From Rhizobium leguminosarum bv. trifolii WSM2297 (GTDB taxonomy: Bacteria; Pseudomonadota; Alphaproteobacteria; Rhizobiales; Rhizobiaceae), in contig NZ_JH719393.1 of NCBI RefSeq assembly GCF_000271845.1, forward strand, positions 1,580,442-1,644,441: DNA of 64,000 nt, in the 5' to 3' direction. Each line of letters starts with the position of its first letter. Positions within the stretch are counted from its first letter, which is position 1. The notes under the pieces are model-generated. The model saw nothing but the letters and a program-made list of their open reading frames with translations, was not told where the DNA came from and made no database searches. Made by a program: the position numbers and the translations under genes. Shown piece after piece: positions 63,580-64,000 of the stretch.

Positions 63580-64000
63580 TCAGTTCAAAGCCATGTGCGT
63601 TTGCGGGTGGAAAAAGTGCAGTTTCGCCGGGTCGATTGCCAGATTGATCGTTTGGCCCGTCTCGACGGCGCTGACGGCTTCGAACCTCGCGACGGCGTTG
63701 GCGGCCCCGCTCAGGTCTTCGACGGCATCGGGATCGCCCGAGTCGATCCGGACGGCGTCGATCTTTAAATGTACGATCAACTCGGAGCCAAGCTCCTCGA
63801 TCGACTTCACGACAACCGGGATCGTTGGATAGGAGGCTCCGGACGGCAACCGGCTGTCGTAGAGGTCCTCCGGCCTGACCCCAAAGATCAGGGCCTTACC
63901 CTCGAAGGCGGAAAGACCGGGAGCGCGCTCGAAGGCGCCTTCGAACAAGGGGATGGAGAAACCCGGCAGATGGATCCGCCCGCGCTCCAGACGCCCTTCG
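63580..64000 (-). CDS. Sugar ABC ATPase, MalK/UgpC type (5' part outside window)
   Basis: Only the C-terminal 140 residues are in the window. They show the TOBE/regulatory domain: ALIFGVRPEDLYDSRLP, VVVKSIEELGSELIVHLKID and the ending AIDPAKLHFFHPQTHMALN. This is typical of MalK/UgpC ATPases. The rest of a sugar ABC transporter should lie to the right and feed the enzymes encoded at 59045-63449. Confidence 0.88.
   Translation of the reverse strand, partial: EGRLERGRIHLPGFSIPLFEGAFERAPGLSAFEGKALIFGVRPEDLYDSRLPSGASYPTIPVVVKSIEELGSELIVHLKIDAVRIDSGDPDAVEDLSGAANAVARFEAVSAVETGQTINLAIDPAKLHFFHPQTHMALN

Overview
The window reads as accessory DNA of an alphaproteobacterium of the Rhizobium leguminosarum/etli type: high GC, many ABC uptake systems with GntR/LysR/LacI/TetR regulators, a rhizobial acetyl-CoA synthetase, and the ehu/eut ectoine locus known from Sinorhizobium meliloti pSymB. 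Such content is typical of a large plasmid, chromid or chromosomal catabolic island. I see no tRNA, rRNA, replication gene or CRISPR array. The assignment rests on recognised protein families, not on a search.

Layout. 1-5754 (minus): a catabolic operon with an acid-sugar kinase, PdxA2, a TIM-barrel protein, a DSD1-type PLP enzyme, RidA and an FAD amino-acid oxidase cut by the window edge; a LysR gene diverges from it. 6821-9163: a segment bounded by a 25-bp inverted repeat, carrying a short coiled-coil gene and a DUF234-type ATPase behind a triple 15-bp repeat. 9221-16924: a GntR regulator and a divergent peptide/opine-type ABC operon ending in a paralogue of the first FAD oxidase. 17079-19040: acs with an unusual N-terminus. 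19204-24291: a ribose-type ABC operon and a divergent LacI regulator. 24345-30487: a membrane-stress-like module (esterase, glutathionylspermidine-synthetase-like ligase, YgiB lipoprotein, DUF350, DUF2491, potassium channel; divergent DUF2170 and PspA). 30568-31326: parDE.

31414-38368: two polar amino-acid ABC systems around a GntR regulator. 38642-42145: toxin-antitoxin genes and decayed genes, with a TetR gene whose two identical-type operators sit next to broken genes. 42340-44217: a chemoreceptor. 44245-57481: ectoine/hydroxyectoine uptake and degradation (eutEDCBA-ehuDCBA, enuR, doeX-doeC-doeD), followed by a medium-chain reductase and a DUF4112 gene. 59045-64000 (minus): a carbohydrate operon with an ABC ATPase, Gfo/Idh/MocA dehydrogenase, sugar isomerase, alpha/beta hydrolase, ribulose-phosphate epimerase and ROK kinase.

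The genes work mainly as separate uptake-plus-breakdown units. The ectoine unit is complete on paper: import by EhuABCD, hydroxyectoine conversion by EutABC, ring opening by EutD, deacetylation by EutE, then DoeD and DoeC to aspartate. Across the window, every solute-binding-protein gene that is followed by a permease or ATPase gene has an inverted repeat in the gap, which points to a shared way of raising binding-protein expression. The least explained parts are the bracketed ATPase segment, the PspA/ligase/channel module, the 31-bp phased repeats before doeC, and the TetR regulon remnant.
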